Below are positions 16,052-24,977 of a stretch of DNA of 64,000 nt, in pieces (position 1 is the stretch's first letter; every line of letters begins with the position of its first letter). This DNA comes from QQWI01 sp964522015 (lineage in GTDB: Bacteria; Bacillota; Clostridia; Peptostreptococcales; Acidaminobacteraceae), in the NCBI GenBank assembly GCA_964522015.1, contig CAZFST010000015.1, positions 29,222 to 93,221 on the forward strand, read 5' to 3'. Below the pieces are notes generated by a model that made no database searches, was not told the DNA's origin, and worked only from the letters and a program-made list of their open reading frames with translations. The position numbers and the translations under genes are program-made.

Positions 16052-17127
16052 TCAAACAAATGTTAGATTAAATTTAGGTACCATATGGTGGGGCAAATAG
16101 GAGCGTTTTGCTTGTCGCAAACCTTCTATGCCAAGATCTTGCTCCCGGTTTAAATAAAGGGCTTCTCCCAAAACTTGATTGGACATGGCGTGATTAATGG
16201 CGGCATATAGACCAACGTAATTTGGGAGGGCTTTTTCGATGTGAACCAAGAAGGTCTCATCAGAAATCTGTTCACCGAAAGTCAATGCCACAGGTTCTTC
16301 ATCAATATAGATCAAGGAGCCTTTTAGGCCACGGTTTTGATTCAGTGGCCAATTGGTAAGGATTTCTTTGATGGCGTGGTATTCATAGCAAGGTCCAAAT
16401 CTGCACCGCAACCATTGGCTTGGCACCAACGCTGTAGGGCGATGTACGCAAACTCCGCATGGTGCTGGTCAATAGCAACTATTGTATACCGGTCTGGGTA
16501 GGCTTTATAAAACTGATTAAGGTGATTTTTTTTCTTGTGATACCGGTTGCCAGAAAGCCGAGCAAGATCTTCTGTCAGGTAGCAGTAATCATAATCATCC
16601 ACTAGGTCAATCTCAGTAAAATGATATCCGAGTGTATTTAATCGGGTTTTAAATTCTGTTGAGACATGTCTCAACTTAGGTTCTATACCATTTTCTTTGC
16701 AAAGATCAAGCCATAAATCCATCGCGTTTTTAAGTGTCTCATCCCTATCCGGCGTACTAAAACCAAACGGTTCTGCTGTCGCATAACCAAGCGGTTTTAC
16801 CGTAGTAAAACCTATTGGTTCAGAAAAGCAGCAGTTGGATATATCCCTTGGGTTATAGGCAAAAAAGAGATAGCCGGCAAGTTCTAAGGTGTGCAAATCG
16901 TGCTTATGGCGCCAAATCAGTAAATTGGTGAGGGTGAGATCGTGAACATTGGATAAATACCCTTCGTAGTACGGAAGTAGACGTTGGTAGTCCTTTTGAT
17001 CAAAGGATTGCAATTGCTCAAAAATCAGTGGTGGGAGTTCATTAAGTGTGACCAGGGGCCAATTGAGATGATTACCTTTTGGCCCCATATTCAGTTCTTT
17101 AAGTTGACAAACACCGTCATTATTCAT
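16052..17127 (-). pseudogene. DUF2156 (phosphatidylglycerol lysyltransferase-like) gene split by a frameshift
   Basis: Two overlapping minus-strand frames (17127 down to 16342, and 16429 down to 16052) together make one DUF2156 protein of about 335 residues. The first part runs from LPPLIFEQLQSFDQKDYQRL through KKKNHLNQFYKAYPD to RWCQANGCGADLDL; the second resumes as YEYHAIKEILTNWPL and ends with HMVPKFNLTFV. One missing base between GACCTTGC and TATGAATAC (near 16397) explains the break. Such proteins have GNAT-like folds, as in the aminoacyl-transfer domain of MprF. Translation may be coupled to the chemoreceptor gene five bases upstream. Real lesion or sequence error. Confidence 0.8.
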
Positions 17128-17132
17128 AGATG

Positions 17133-18839
17133 CTAAACTTTAAATTTGCTGACAAGCTGAAGGAGATTTTCTGCAATTTCGGCTTGCTGGATAGATGTGG
17201 TTGTCATTGCTTCAACAGCTCGTGATGTATCTTCAATATTAGAAAGGATGCTTCTAGAATTTTCTGTGGATTCAACAGCTGTAACAGCATTGATTTCAGC
17301 AGCTTGACCAATTTGGAAAATGGAATCTGAAACTTGAGCAGAAGATTCTGCAATTTTAGAGGCAAACTCATTGAGATAGATGGCATCCTTTTGATATTCA
17401 ATACCAACTTCTACTAAATATCGATAATCTGGAGTGACGTTTTTTTCTACAAAGATGAGCATTTCGTTCGAATGATGGGAGAGGTTATCAACTGCTTGCT
17501 TGACTTTTTCAACAACTGATTGAATCTGATTAACGGTGTTACCAGATTGCTCTGCAAGTTTTCTGACTTCGTCTGCAACAACTGCAAATCCACGACCGCT
17601 ATCCCCAGCCCGCGCAGCTTCAATTGCCGCATTCAGTGCCAATAGATTCGTTTGATCTGCAATAGCGCTAATGGTGTCAGTCATCACAAGGATTTGATCA
17701 ACAATATGGCTGTCTGCAATGGCTTTTGTAACAGAACGCTGTTTTTCGTCCATCAACTGAATTGCTCTTTGCATGGAAGCTTCGCCTGTTTGCTTGGTCT
17801 GTTCAGCTTTTTCACGGATGGTAACGGCTGCTGCCCGACCATCGTTTGATTGACTGGCGATATTAGTGGTTGTCGCACTGATTTCTTGAATGGATGCAGT
17901 GGTTTCTTCTGAAGAAGCACTTAAGTCTTCTGCACCTCTTGCAACCTCGTGAGCTACCTGTTTAACAATTTCCATAGTTGAAGCAAGTTCTTGGATTGAC
18001 GATGTGAAATCCTGACTTGATGTGTTAATCAAGGATGCACCGTTTATAATTTCGGAGATAATGGCACGGGTATTGATGACTGCTTGATCGAGAGCCCGAG
18101 TAATAACACCGATTTCATCCTTGCTCTTGCTGTTAATGGTAGTGGTTAAATCACCGGAAGAAAGCTTCTCTGAAATATCAACCATCTGGTGAATGCCTCT
18201 AGAGAGTCTGCTGACGATATAGAAAGTGATGATCAGTGAAATAACCAATGAAAATCCGACAAGGGCGATTACACCAATAATAGCGACTCTTAAAATCGTA
18301 CTTGAACTAGTGTACTTTGCCTTTGCAGCATCTTCATTGTACTTAATGAGTTTATTTAAATCTTCAAAAACAGTCCCTTGTATGACTTTTAAGTCATCAT
18401 ATTTCAAAAAACCACCGAGGACATCATTCTCTTGGACTAATTTAAGAAGATCTTCACGACTTGTTTTATAAACATCGTAGCTCAGCTTAAATCGATCGTA
18501 AGTCTTTTTCTCGTCTCCGACGATTTTTGTTTTTTCGTAGTTGACAAGGATGCCTTGATTTGCCAGTGTTGCCCGTTCGATATCTGCCTGCCAGCCTTCT
18601 AGTAGGGCAGGGTCTTGGTTATCGTAGAGCATTTGAATCAGGTTCGCTTTTGTATCAAGGAGATTTTCTTTGATATTACTGAGCTGTGTCACGGTTCTCA
18701 TGTTTTGATTATACAAAACGGCAATATCAGAACCCATAATACTGATGCCACCGATTGCTGAAGCACCGATGAGGATTGACATAAGAATCATGAAGCTAAA
18801 ACCAAAAATTAGGATTGCTTTAATCTTTAAATTCTTCAT
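17133..18839 (-). CDS. Methyl-accepting chemotaxis protein
   Basis: 568 residues. A first membrane helix (about 8-30), a four-helix-bundle type sensor of about 150 residues, a second helix (about 187-209, VAIIGVIALVGFSLVISLI), a HAMP domain and a long coiled-coil signalling domain whose hairpin tip is IADQTNLLALNAAIEAARAG followed by GRGFAVVADEVRKLAEQS. It signals through CheA/CheW to flagella or another output. No chemotaxis kinase is nearby. It sits between a small helical protein and the DUF2156 gene on one strand. Confidence 0.95.
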   Translation of the reverse strand: MKNLKIKAILIFGFSFMILMSILIGASAIGGISIMGSDIAVLYNQNMRTVTQLSNIKENLLDTKANLIQMLYDNQDPALLEGWQADIERATLANQGILVNYEKTKIVGDEKKTYDRFKLSYDVYKTSREDLLKLVQENDVLGGFLKYDDLKVIQGTVFEDLNKLIKYNEDAAKAKYTSSSTILRVAIIGVIALVGFSLVISLIITFYIVSRLSRGIHQMVDISEKLSSGDLTTTINSKSKDEIGVITRALDQAVINTRAIISEIINGASLINTSSQDFTSSIQELASTMEIVKQVAHEVARGAEDLSASSEETTASIQEISATTTNIASQSNDGRAAAVTIREKAEQTKQTGEASMQRAIQLMDEKQRSVTKAIADSHIVDQILVMTDTISAIADQTNLLALNAAIEAARAGDSGRGFAVVADEVRKLAEQSGNTVNQIQSVVEKVKQAVDNLSHHSNEMLIFVEKNVTPDYRYLVEVGIEYQKDAIYLNEFASKIAESSAQVSDSIFQIGQAAEINAVTAVESTENSRSILSNIEDTSRAVEAMTTTSIQQAEIAENLLQLVSKFKV

Positions 18840-18883
18840 CTTATTAATCTCCTTTTGCTTGATCTGTGATCGAAGCTTTCTCT

Positions 18884-19201
18884 TTATTTCTCAACAAGCA
18901 AACTATCGAGTATGGTTTGATCCAACTCCGTGCTGACAGATGAGGCCGACAGTTCTTTATAGGCTTCTTCTGCAGATTTTCCTTTGCGCATCATATCAAT
19001 CGCTTGAGAATAGATTGTTTTAGCTTTGCGCTCGATGTGAGCTAGGTCCTTTCCCATTTCACTTAAGGAGACTTTTTTGTTTTGACAGACAATTGCACGT
19101 TGTTTTTTGATGGCTTGTAAGGCATTGGCATAGTCCTTAACAAGCTGCTTCTGAGCTTTTGTAGCCCCTGCTGATTCTTTCTTTGTGAATAATCCGAACA
19201 T
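18884..19201 (-). CDS. Small helical protein of unknown function
   Basis: 105 residues, predicted almost wholly helical and rich in Lys, Ala and Glu, without a membrane segment or signal. After MFGLFTKKE come two long amphipathic stretches (about 18-45 and 50-90). No family is recognised. It lies 44 bases upstream of the chemoreceptor on the same strand, with an AAAGGGGGTG ribosome site, so it may be a soluble partner of the receptor. The N-terminal MFGLF motif could be a membrane-touching or partner-docking element; that is speculation. Confidence 0.55.
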   Translation of the reverse strand: MFGLFTKKESAGATKAQKQLVKDYANALQAIKKQRAIVCQNKKVSLSEMGKDLAHIERKAKTIYSQAIDMMRKGKSAEEAYKELSASSVSTELDQTILDSLLVEK

Positions 19202-19301
19202 TCAAAAACACCCCCTTTCATTCTATTTTAAACAATCAGAGGCTGTATGTAAAGCAACAGTTTCGGATTACGAATAATGAAAGGTTTTGCGGAAATTTAA
19301 C

Positions 19302-19330
19302 TTGCAAGCCATGGCGCTTTGCACTATAAT
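19302..19330 (+). promoter_or_regulatory. Promoter of the riboswitch-gcv operon
   Basis: TTGCAA (19302-19307), exactly 17 bases, TATAAT (19325-19330). Transcription would start near 19337, about 60 bases before the first aptamer. Confidence 0.8.
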
Positions 19331-19394
19331 TGCAGAGAAAGCTTGATGACGTTAATTTCTAAAGTTATTGAGCCATAACAATTACATCAGATTC

Positions 19395-19587
19395 AAGTGA
19401 GAATTGCGAGAAATGTCCTTAACTGGGCAACCGACGAGGCAACTGTTAATCCAGCCAGGATAACTCAGGAAACTTTCAGGTACCTATATCGCCGTTTGAT
19501 GAATCTCTGGAGAGTCTCACCAAATTGTAGCGGTGAGCACCAACGGGGCAAAGTCTTAGGACTAAAACTCTCAGGTTAGGGTACAGA
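19395..19587 (+). ncRNA. Tandem glycine riboswitch
   Basis: Two aptamers lie in series. The second is textbook: ATCTCTGGAGAG near 19502, CACCAA-type core with GGGGCAA near 19544, then ACTCTCAGG and ACAGAG near 19566-19587. The first has the matching GCGAGAA start near 19402 and GAAACTTTCAGG near 19470, closing with CGC. A linker of about ten bases joins them. Glycine riboswitches of this form raise expression of the glycine cleavage genes when glycine is abundant; the terminator just after it and the gcv operon downstream agree. Confidence 0.92.
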
Positions 19588-19629
19588 GGATATATGGCAT
19601 GCTTTTAGCGTGCGCATATGTCCTTTTTT
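19588..19629 (+). terminator. Riboswitch expression-platform terminator
   Basis: GGA-TATATG-GCATGC pairs with GCGTGC-CATATG-TCC across a TTTTA loop, followed by TTTTTT. It starts within the last bases of aptamer 2, so ligand-bound aptamer and terminator could exclude each other. Confidence 0.85.
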
Positions 19630-19675
19630 ATTGTCTATTTTCAATATCTTTTTAGAAAGATCTAAGGAGCCACAG

Positions 19676-20545
19676 ATGCCCAGAAAACGCTTACCGGAAT
19701 GGTTTAAGATTGCCAAACCAGATGCACAGGCACTTAAGAGCATGGAACGCTTGATTCAGAACAAACACTTACACACCGTCTGTCACGAAGCAAAATGCCC
19801 CAACAAGGGCACTTGCTTTAAGGCAAAATCGGTTACTTTTATGATTTTGGGTAAAAACTGTACCCGCAACTGCAACTTTTGCAACGTGTCTTACGAAGCA
19901 CCCATGCCTGTAGATGGAAATGAGCCCACCCATATTGCCAATGCTGTACAAGAACTTGGTCTTAAACACGTCGTCATTACATCCGTCACCCGAGACGACT
20001 TAGAAGACAACGGCGCAGGCCATTTTGCCAAAGTAATCTTGGCAATTAAAGCTGCTCGGCCCGAAACCACAGTGGAAGTGCTCATTTCCGATCTACAAGG
20101 CAACCTTGACCACCTTAAAATCATTACCGATGCAAAACCGGAAGTGATTGGACATAATTTGGAGACGATTTCCAGGCTCTATGATGACGTCAGACCTCAG
20201 GCAATCTATCAGCGCTCTCTGGACGTTTTAGCAAACGTCAAGAAACTCGATGCCAGTATTTACACTAAGTCTGGCATCATGGTGGGTTTAGGAGAACAGC
20301 CTGAAGAAGTGGCACAGCTCATGGCGGATTTAAGAGCTGTGAACTGTGATATATTCACCATTGGCCAGTACCTTAGACCATCAGACAAACACCTTGAGAT
20401 TGTAGACTATATCACACCAGAGCAGTTTAGTGCCTACGAGAATCAAGGTAAAGCATTAGGGTTTAAAGCAGTAGCTGCTGGCCCTTTTGTCAGAAGTTCG
20501 TTCAATGCACTTGCCGTTTTCGATCAGTCTAAAGAAAACGCTTAA
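19676..20545 (+). CDS. lipA: Lipoyl synthase
   Basis: 289 residues from ATG 19676 with AAGGAG seven bases upstream. The auxiliary cluster motif CHEAKCPNKGTC and the radical-SAM motif CTRNCNFC are both present in the right order, as is the late SSFNA motif. LipA inserts two sulfurs into an octanoyl chain bound to a carrier protein, making the lipoyl arm. Its place at the head of the glycine operon means it is made together with its substrate protein GcvH. No octanoyl- or lipoyl-transferase gene is in this window. Confidence 0.95.
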   Translation: MPRKRLPEWFKIAKPDAQALKSMERLIQNKHLHTVCHEAKCPNKGTCFKAKSVTFMILGKNCTRNCNFCNVSYEAPMPVDGNEPTHIANAVQELGLKHVVITSVTRDDLEDNGAGHFAKVILAIKAARPETTVEVLISDLQGNLDHLKIITDAKPEVIGHNLETISRLYDDVRPQAIYQRSLDVLANVKKLDASIYTKSGIMVGLGEQPEEVAQLMADLRAVNCDIFTIGQYLRPSDKHLEIVDYITPEQFSAYENQGKALGFKAVAAGPFVRSSFNALAVFDQSKENA

Positions 20546-20573
20546 GTCATGATATATGTATAGGAGGATTGAG

Positions 20574-21689
20574 ATGGAAACAACTGAAATCTTGAAACGT
20601 ACCCCCCTGTTTGACGCCCATGTTGCAGCAGGCGCAAAAATGGTACCATTTGCTGGCTGGGAAATGCCTATTGAGTACACAGGCCTTGTAGATGAACATA
20701 CAGCTGTTCGTGAGCAAGCTGGTCTATTTGATGTTTCCCATATGGGCGAAGTTGAAGTCAAAGGACCACAAGCATTGGCATTTGTCGATTACTTGGTGTC
20801 AAATGATGTGACAACACTTGTTGATAACCAAGTACTTTACTCACACATGCTCTATGAGAACGGTGGCACAGTAGATGACCTTTTGGTCTATCGCTTTGAG
20901 CAAGACTTCTTTTACCTAGTCATCAATGCTTCAAACATCGATAAGGATTTTGCATGGATTCAGCAAGTGGCTACGGCTTTTGATGTCTCTGTAACAAACG
21001 TCTCGGATTCGGTGGCAGAAGTGGCAATTCAAGGACCAGTGGCGGAGAAAGTGCTTCAAAAGCTGACAGATACTAATTTAGCTGACATCGCTTTCTTCCA
21101 TTGCAACCGTGAAGTTGTGATTGCTGGCCACCCTTGTTTAGTCTCACGAACAGGTTATACCGGTGAAGATGGCTTTGAAGTCTATGCAGCTCCAGAGCAT
21201 ATCACAGATCTTTGGAATCAAATTCTTGAAGTTGGTAAAGAAGATGGTTTGAAACCTGCGGCTCTTGGTTGTAGAGATACACTTAGATTTGAAGTGGCCT
21301 TGCCTTTATACGGCAACGAACTGGGCCCAGATATTTCGCCTCTAGAGGCCGGTCTTGGCATGTTCGTCAAGCTTGAAGCTGGGGACTTTATGGGTAAAGC
21401 GGCTTTGGTCAAGCAAAAGGAAGAGGGTCTTGTTAAAAAGATTATCGGTTTTGAAATGACTGAAAATGGTATTCCAAGACATGGTTACGAAGTCCTTGTC
21501 AATGGCGAAATCGTTGGTCATGTGACCACTGGTTATTACTCACCGTCTACAGGTAAAAATGTCGGTTTGGCCCTCATCAAGAATGGCGTAACAGAGATGG
21601 GTTCTGAAATCGAGATTCAAATCCGTAAAAAGACTAAAAAAGCAGTGGTTGTTGCGAAGCGTTTTTACAAAAAAAGCTATAAGAAATAA
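20574..21689 (+). CDS. gcvT: Glycine cleavage system T protein (aminomethyltransferase)
   Basis: 371 residues from ATG 20574, just after AGGAGG; the ATG at 20556 has no ribosome site. Starts LKRTPLFDAHVAAGAKMVPFAGWEMP, contains LFDVSHMGEVEV and the folate-site region SRTGYTGEDGFE, and ends with GKNVGLALI. T protein moves the methylene group from the aminomethyl-lipoyl arm of GcvH to tetrahydrofolate and frees ammonia. Second gene of the riboswitch operon. Confidence 0.96.
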   Translation: METTEILKRTPLFDAHVAAGAKMVPFAGWEMPIEYTGLVDEHTAVREQAGLFDVSHMGEVEVKGPQALAFVDYLVSNDVTTLVDNQVLYSHMLYENGGTVDDLLVYRFEQDFFYLVINASNIDKDFAWIQQVATAFDVSVTNVSDSVAEVAIQGPVAEKVLQKLTDTNLADIAFFHCNREVVIAGHPCLVSRTGYTGEDGFEVYAAPEHITDLWNQILEVGKEDGLKPAALGCRDTLRFEVALPLYGNELGPDISPLEAGLGMFVKLEAGDFMGKAALVKQKEEGLVKKIIGFEMTENGIPRHGYEVLVNGEIVGHVTTGYYSPSTGKNVGLALIKNGVTEMGSEIEIQIRKKTKKAVVVAKRFYKKSYKK

Positions 21690-21708
21690 TAAAAACAGGT
21701 ATAATGGA

Positions 21709-21737
21709 AGCGTAGGTGCCCGTAGGGGGCACACGCT
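21709..21737 (+). promoter_or_regulatory. Intercistronic hairpin between gcvT and gcvH
   Basis: AGCGT pairs with ACGCT and GTGCCC with GGGCAC around a 5-base loop with a small bulge. No T-run follows, so mRNA processing or stabilisation is likelier than termination. Confidence 0.5.
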
Positions 21738-21777
21738 TGCAAACGTTACCAATTACTAACTCTTGGGAGGAAACACT

Positions 21778-22161
21778 ATGAAAATTATGAAAGATTTACT
21801 TTACACGAAGGATCACGAATGGGTTAGAGTTGAAGGCAATTTCGCTTTTGTTGGTATCACTGATTTTGCACAACACGCTCTTGGCAATATTGTATTTGTT
21901 GAGCTTCCAGAAGTTGACGAGACTTTTGGCGAAGGGGACGAGTTTGCGGTTATCGAATCTGTAAAAGCTGCTTCTGATGCTTACATGCCTGTTAGCGGTA
22001 AAATTGTTGAAATCAACGAAGCACTTGATGACGAACCAGCCCTTCTTAACGAAGATGCTTTTGAAAACTGGTTAGTTAAAGTTGAACTTTCTGATATGTC
22101 AGAAGTTGACACATTGATGACTTCTAAAGCATACGAAGAGTTTTGTAACGAGGAGGAATAA
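21778..22161 (+). CDS. gcvH: Glycine cleavage system H protein
   Basis: 127 residues from ATG 21778, with GGGAGG upstream. The lipoylation site is Lys63 in ESVKAASD, in the usual hairpin after VIE. The protein carries the aminomethyl intermediate among P, T and L proteins by its lipoyl arm. Its stop overlaps the gcvPA start by one base (TAATG). Confidence 0.97.
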   Translation: MKIMKDLLYTKDHEWVRVEGNFAFVGITDFAQHALGNIVFVELPEVDETFGEGDEFAVIESVKAASDAYMPVSGKIVEINEALDDEPALLNEDAFENWLVKVELSDMSEVDTLMTSKAYEEFCNEEE

Positions 22162-23507
22162 TGTTTCCCTACATCCCAAATAGCCAAAAAGACGAGCAAA
22201 AAATGCTCGCTCGCATTGGGATTGAGACGGTGGAAGAGCTCTTTAGAGATATTCCAAACAATGTTAAATTAAACCGACGCCTCAATCTAGATGGACCTAT
22301 GTCAGAGCTTGAAGTTTCAAGACTGATGACAGGTCTTGCAAAACAAAATAAAAGTACAGATGATTTAGTGTGCTTTATGGGCGCTGGCGCTTATGATCAC
22401 TATATTCCAAGCATTATAGATCACCTGACATCTCGCCAGGAGTTCTATACATCTTATACACCATACCAACCTGAGATTTCTCAAGGTACATTACGGGCGA
22501 TTTTTGAATACCAAACCATGATTTCTAATTTGACTGGTCTTGAAATTGCCAATGCATCTTTGTACGATGTGCAAACGGCAACTGTAGAAGCGGCTTTAAT
22601 GGCTATCAGTAGTGTTAAAAAAGCAGATACGATTGTGATTTCAAAAGGCGTTCACCCAGAAAGCCGTGCAGTCTTGAAAACATACTTCAAATACCGTGAT
22701 CTCCACGTTGTTGAAGTAGATCTTCATGATGGCCACACTTGCCCAGATGACCTGGCTTCAAAGCTTGGCGCTACTGTGGGTGGTGTGATTATCCAGAGCC
22801 CTAACTTCCTAGGTGTCATCGAGGATGCTAAAGCCCTTGAAGTGGTGACCCGTACAACAAAAGCTAAATTCATCATGAGTGTTGATCCGATTGGTTTAGG
22901 AACCCTTAAAAAGCCTTCAGAAATCGGTGCGGATATCGCCATCGGCGAAGGTCAATCTTTGGGCAACTACTTGAATTTTGGTGGTCCTTACCTTGGATTT
23001 ATCTCTGCTAAAGAAGAACTTGCTCGCAAAATGCCAGGTAGAATCTGCGGTCAATCGGTTGATTCAGAAGGCAAGCGTGCATTTGTTCTGACACTTCAAG
23101 CCCGTGAACAACATATCCGTCGCTATAAAGCAACGTCAAATATTTGTTCAAACCAAGGCCTAGTGGCTGTCCGTGCAACCATGTACTTATCCACTATGGG
23201 TAAAAAAGGCTTGAAAGAAGTGGCCAACCAATGTTTGTCTAAGTCACATTACGCTTACGAACAACTATTGGCAACTGGTAAAGTCAAAGCAGCTTTCACT
23301 GAGCCATTCTTTAAAGAATTTGTCATTACATTTGATCAATCGGTATCAGAAGTCAATGCTAAACTCCTTGAAAAGGGTATCTTAGGCGGTTATGACCTTT
23401 CTAAAGAGTACCCAGAACTTGGCAATGCAATGCTTGTTGCGGTTACTGAAAAACGTACCCGTGCAGAAATAGATGCCTTTGTTCAAGCTTTGGAGGTGAT
23501 TCTATAA
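22161..23507 (+). CDS. gcvPA: Glycine decarboxylase subunit 1
   Basis: 448 residues. Begins FPYIPNSQKDEQKMLARIG, typical of the N-terminal half of P protein in organisms that split it. It includes FMGAGAYDHYIPSIIDHL, YTPYQPEISQG and GQSVDSEGKRAFVLTLQAREQHIRR. With subunit 2 it decarboxylates glycine with pyridoxal phosphate. Overlaps both neighbours by one base, so the three genes are translationally coupled. Confidence 0.96.
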   Translation: MFPYIPNSQKDEQKMLARIGIETVEELFRDIPNNVKLNRRLNLDGPMSELEVSRLMTGLAKQNKSTDDLVCFMGAGAYDHYIPSIIDHLTSRQEFYTSYTPYQPEISQGTLRAIFEYQTMISNLTGLEIANASLYDVQTATVEAALMAISSVKKADTIVISKGVHPESRAVLKTYFKYRDLHVVEVDLHDGHTCPDDLASKLGATVGGVIIQSPNFLGVIEDAKALEVVTRTTKAKFIMSVDPIGLGTLKKPSEIGADIAIGEGQSLGNYLNFGGPYLGFISAKEELARKMPGRICGQSVDSEGKRAFVLTLQAREQHIRRYKATSNICSNQGLVAVRATMYLSTMGKKGLKEVANQCLSKSHYAYEQLLATGKVKAAFTEPFFKEFVITFDQSVSEVNAKLLEKGILGGYDLSKEYPELGNAMLVAVTEKRTRAEIDAFVQALEVIL

Positions 23508-24961
23508 TGTTCTACGACAAACTGATATTTGAACTCTCATCTGAAGGTCGCGTGGCTTATAGACTCCCTGCCTGCGACGTAGAAGAAAAATGCATGGAAA
23601 ATATTTTGCCTGCAAAGTATTTATCAGAAGAAGCGGTAGTGATGCCAGAAGTCAGTGAAGTTGACGTTGTTCGTCACTACACCAATCTTTCTAAGCTTAA
23701 CTACGGCCTAGATGGTGGTTTTTACCCATTGGGCTCTTGCACAATGAAATACAATCCAAAAATCAACGAAAACATGGCTGCATTGCCTGGTTTCAAAAAT
23801 ATTCACCCATATCAAGCGGTTGGCACTGTTCAAGGTGCTCTTGCTTTGATGCACGAACTCCAAGGGATGCTTGCTGAGATTTCAGGTTTATCTGAAGTCA
23901 CTTTGCAACCAGCCGCTGGTGCACATGGTGAGCACACTGGTCTTTTAGTGATCAAAAAATACCACGAAAAACGTGGCGATTTAAAGAGAACTAAGATTAT
24001 TGTTCCAGACTCAGCCCATGGTACAAATCCATCTTCAGCATTTGTTGCTGGTTTTGATATTGTAGAAATTGAGTCTGATGACCACGGTCATATCGATCTT
24101 GATGCTTTAAAAGCAGCCCTTAATGATGAAGTAGCGGGCCTTATGCTCACTAACCCATCAACCCTTGGCTTGTTTGAAAAGAATATTAAAGAAGTGGCTG
24201 ATCTTGTTCATGAGGCTGGCGGTCTTCTCTATTATGATGGCGCTAATATGAACGCTATCATGGGTAAAGCACGACCAGGTGACATGGGCTTTGACGTCCT
24301 ACACTACAATCTTCACAAAACATTCTCAACACCTCACGGTGGTGGTGGTCCTGGCGCTGGTCCTGTTGGCGTTAGAGCAGACTTAGTTGAGTTCTTGCCA
24401 ATCCCTGTGGTTGAAAAACTAGCAGATGGCAGCTATATCCTTAATGACAACCGCCCTGATACCTTGGGTAAAGTCAAAGGCTTCTATGGCAACTTTGGTA
24501 TTTTGGTCCGTGCTTACACGTACATCAAAACCATGGGTGCTGAAGGCTTAACACGAGCTTCTGAAATGGCTGTTCTCAATGCAAACTACTTGATGGCTTG
24601 CCTTAAGGACCATTACTACTTGCCAATCGACGAAGTGTGCAAACATGAATTCGTACTTGGTGGTGTGAGCAAGGATCTTGCAGAAGTGAGCACATTGGAT
24701 GTTGCTAAACGTATGCTTGACTTTAATATCCATCCGCCAACTGTTTACTTCCCATTGATTATCAAAGAAGCCATCATGATTGAGCCAACTGAAACTGAAA
24801 GTCTTGAGACTTTAGATGCTTTTGTTGACATCATGCTTCAAATCAGAAAAGAAGCTGACGAAAATCCACAACTCTTAAAATCTGCGCCACATACAACCAA
24901 AATCGGCCGCATTGACGAAGTCAAAGCAGCAAAAGATATGATCTTAAAGTGGACAAAATAA
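23507..24961 (+). CDS. gcvPB: Glycine decarboxylase subunit 2
   Basis: 484 residues. It has GGFYPLGSCTMKYNPKI near the start, TNPSSAFVAG and the cofactor-lysine region HYNLHKTFSTPHGGGGPG, so this is the pyridoxal-phosphate-binding half of P protein. Complex with GcvPA; donates the aminomethyl group to lipoylated GcvH. Followed at 16 bases by lpd. Confidence 0.96.
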   Translation: MFYDKLIFELSSEGRVAYRLPACDVEEKCMENILPAKYLSEEAVVMPEVSEVDVVRHYTNLSKLNYGLDGGFYPLGSCTMKYNPKINENMAALPGFKNIHPYQAVGTVQGALALMHELQGMLAEISGLSEVTLQPAAGAHGEHTGLLVIKKYHEKRGDLKRTKIIVPDSAHGTNPSSAFVAGFDIVEIESDDHGHIDLDALKAALNDEVAGLMLTNPSTLGLFEKNIKEVADLVHEAGGLLYYDGANMNAIMGKARPGDMGFDVLHYNLHKTFSTPHGGGGPGAGPVGVRADLVEFLPIPVVEKLADGSYILNDNRPDTLGKVKGFYGNFGILVRAYTYIKTMGAEGLTRASEMAVLNANYLMACLKDHYYLPIDEVCKHEFVLGGVSKDLAEVSTLDVAKRMLDFNIHPPTVYFPLIIKEAIMIEPTETESLETLDAFVDIMLQIRKEADENPQLLKSAPHTTKIGRIDEVKAAKDMILKWTK

Positions 24962-24977
24962 AAAACTGAGGCCTGAT

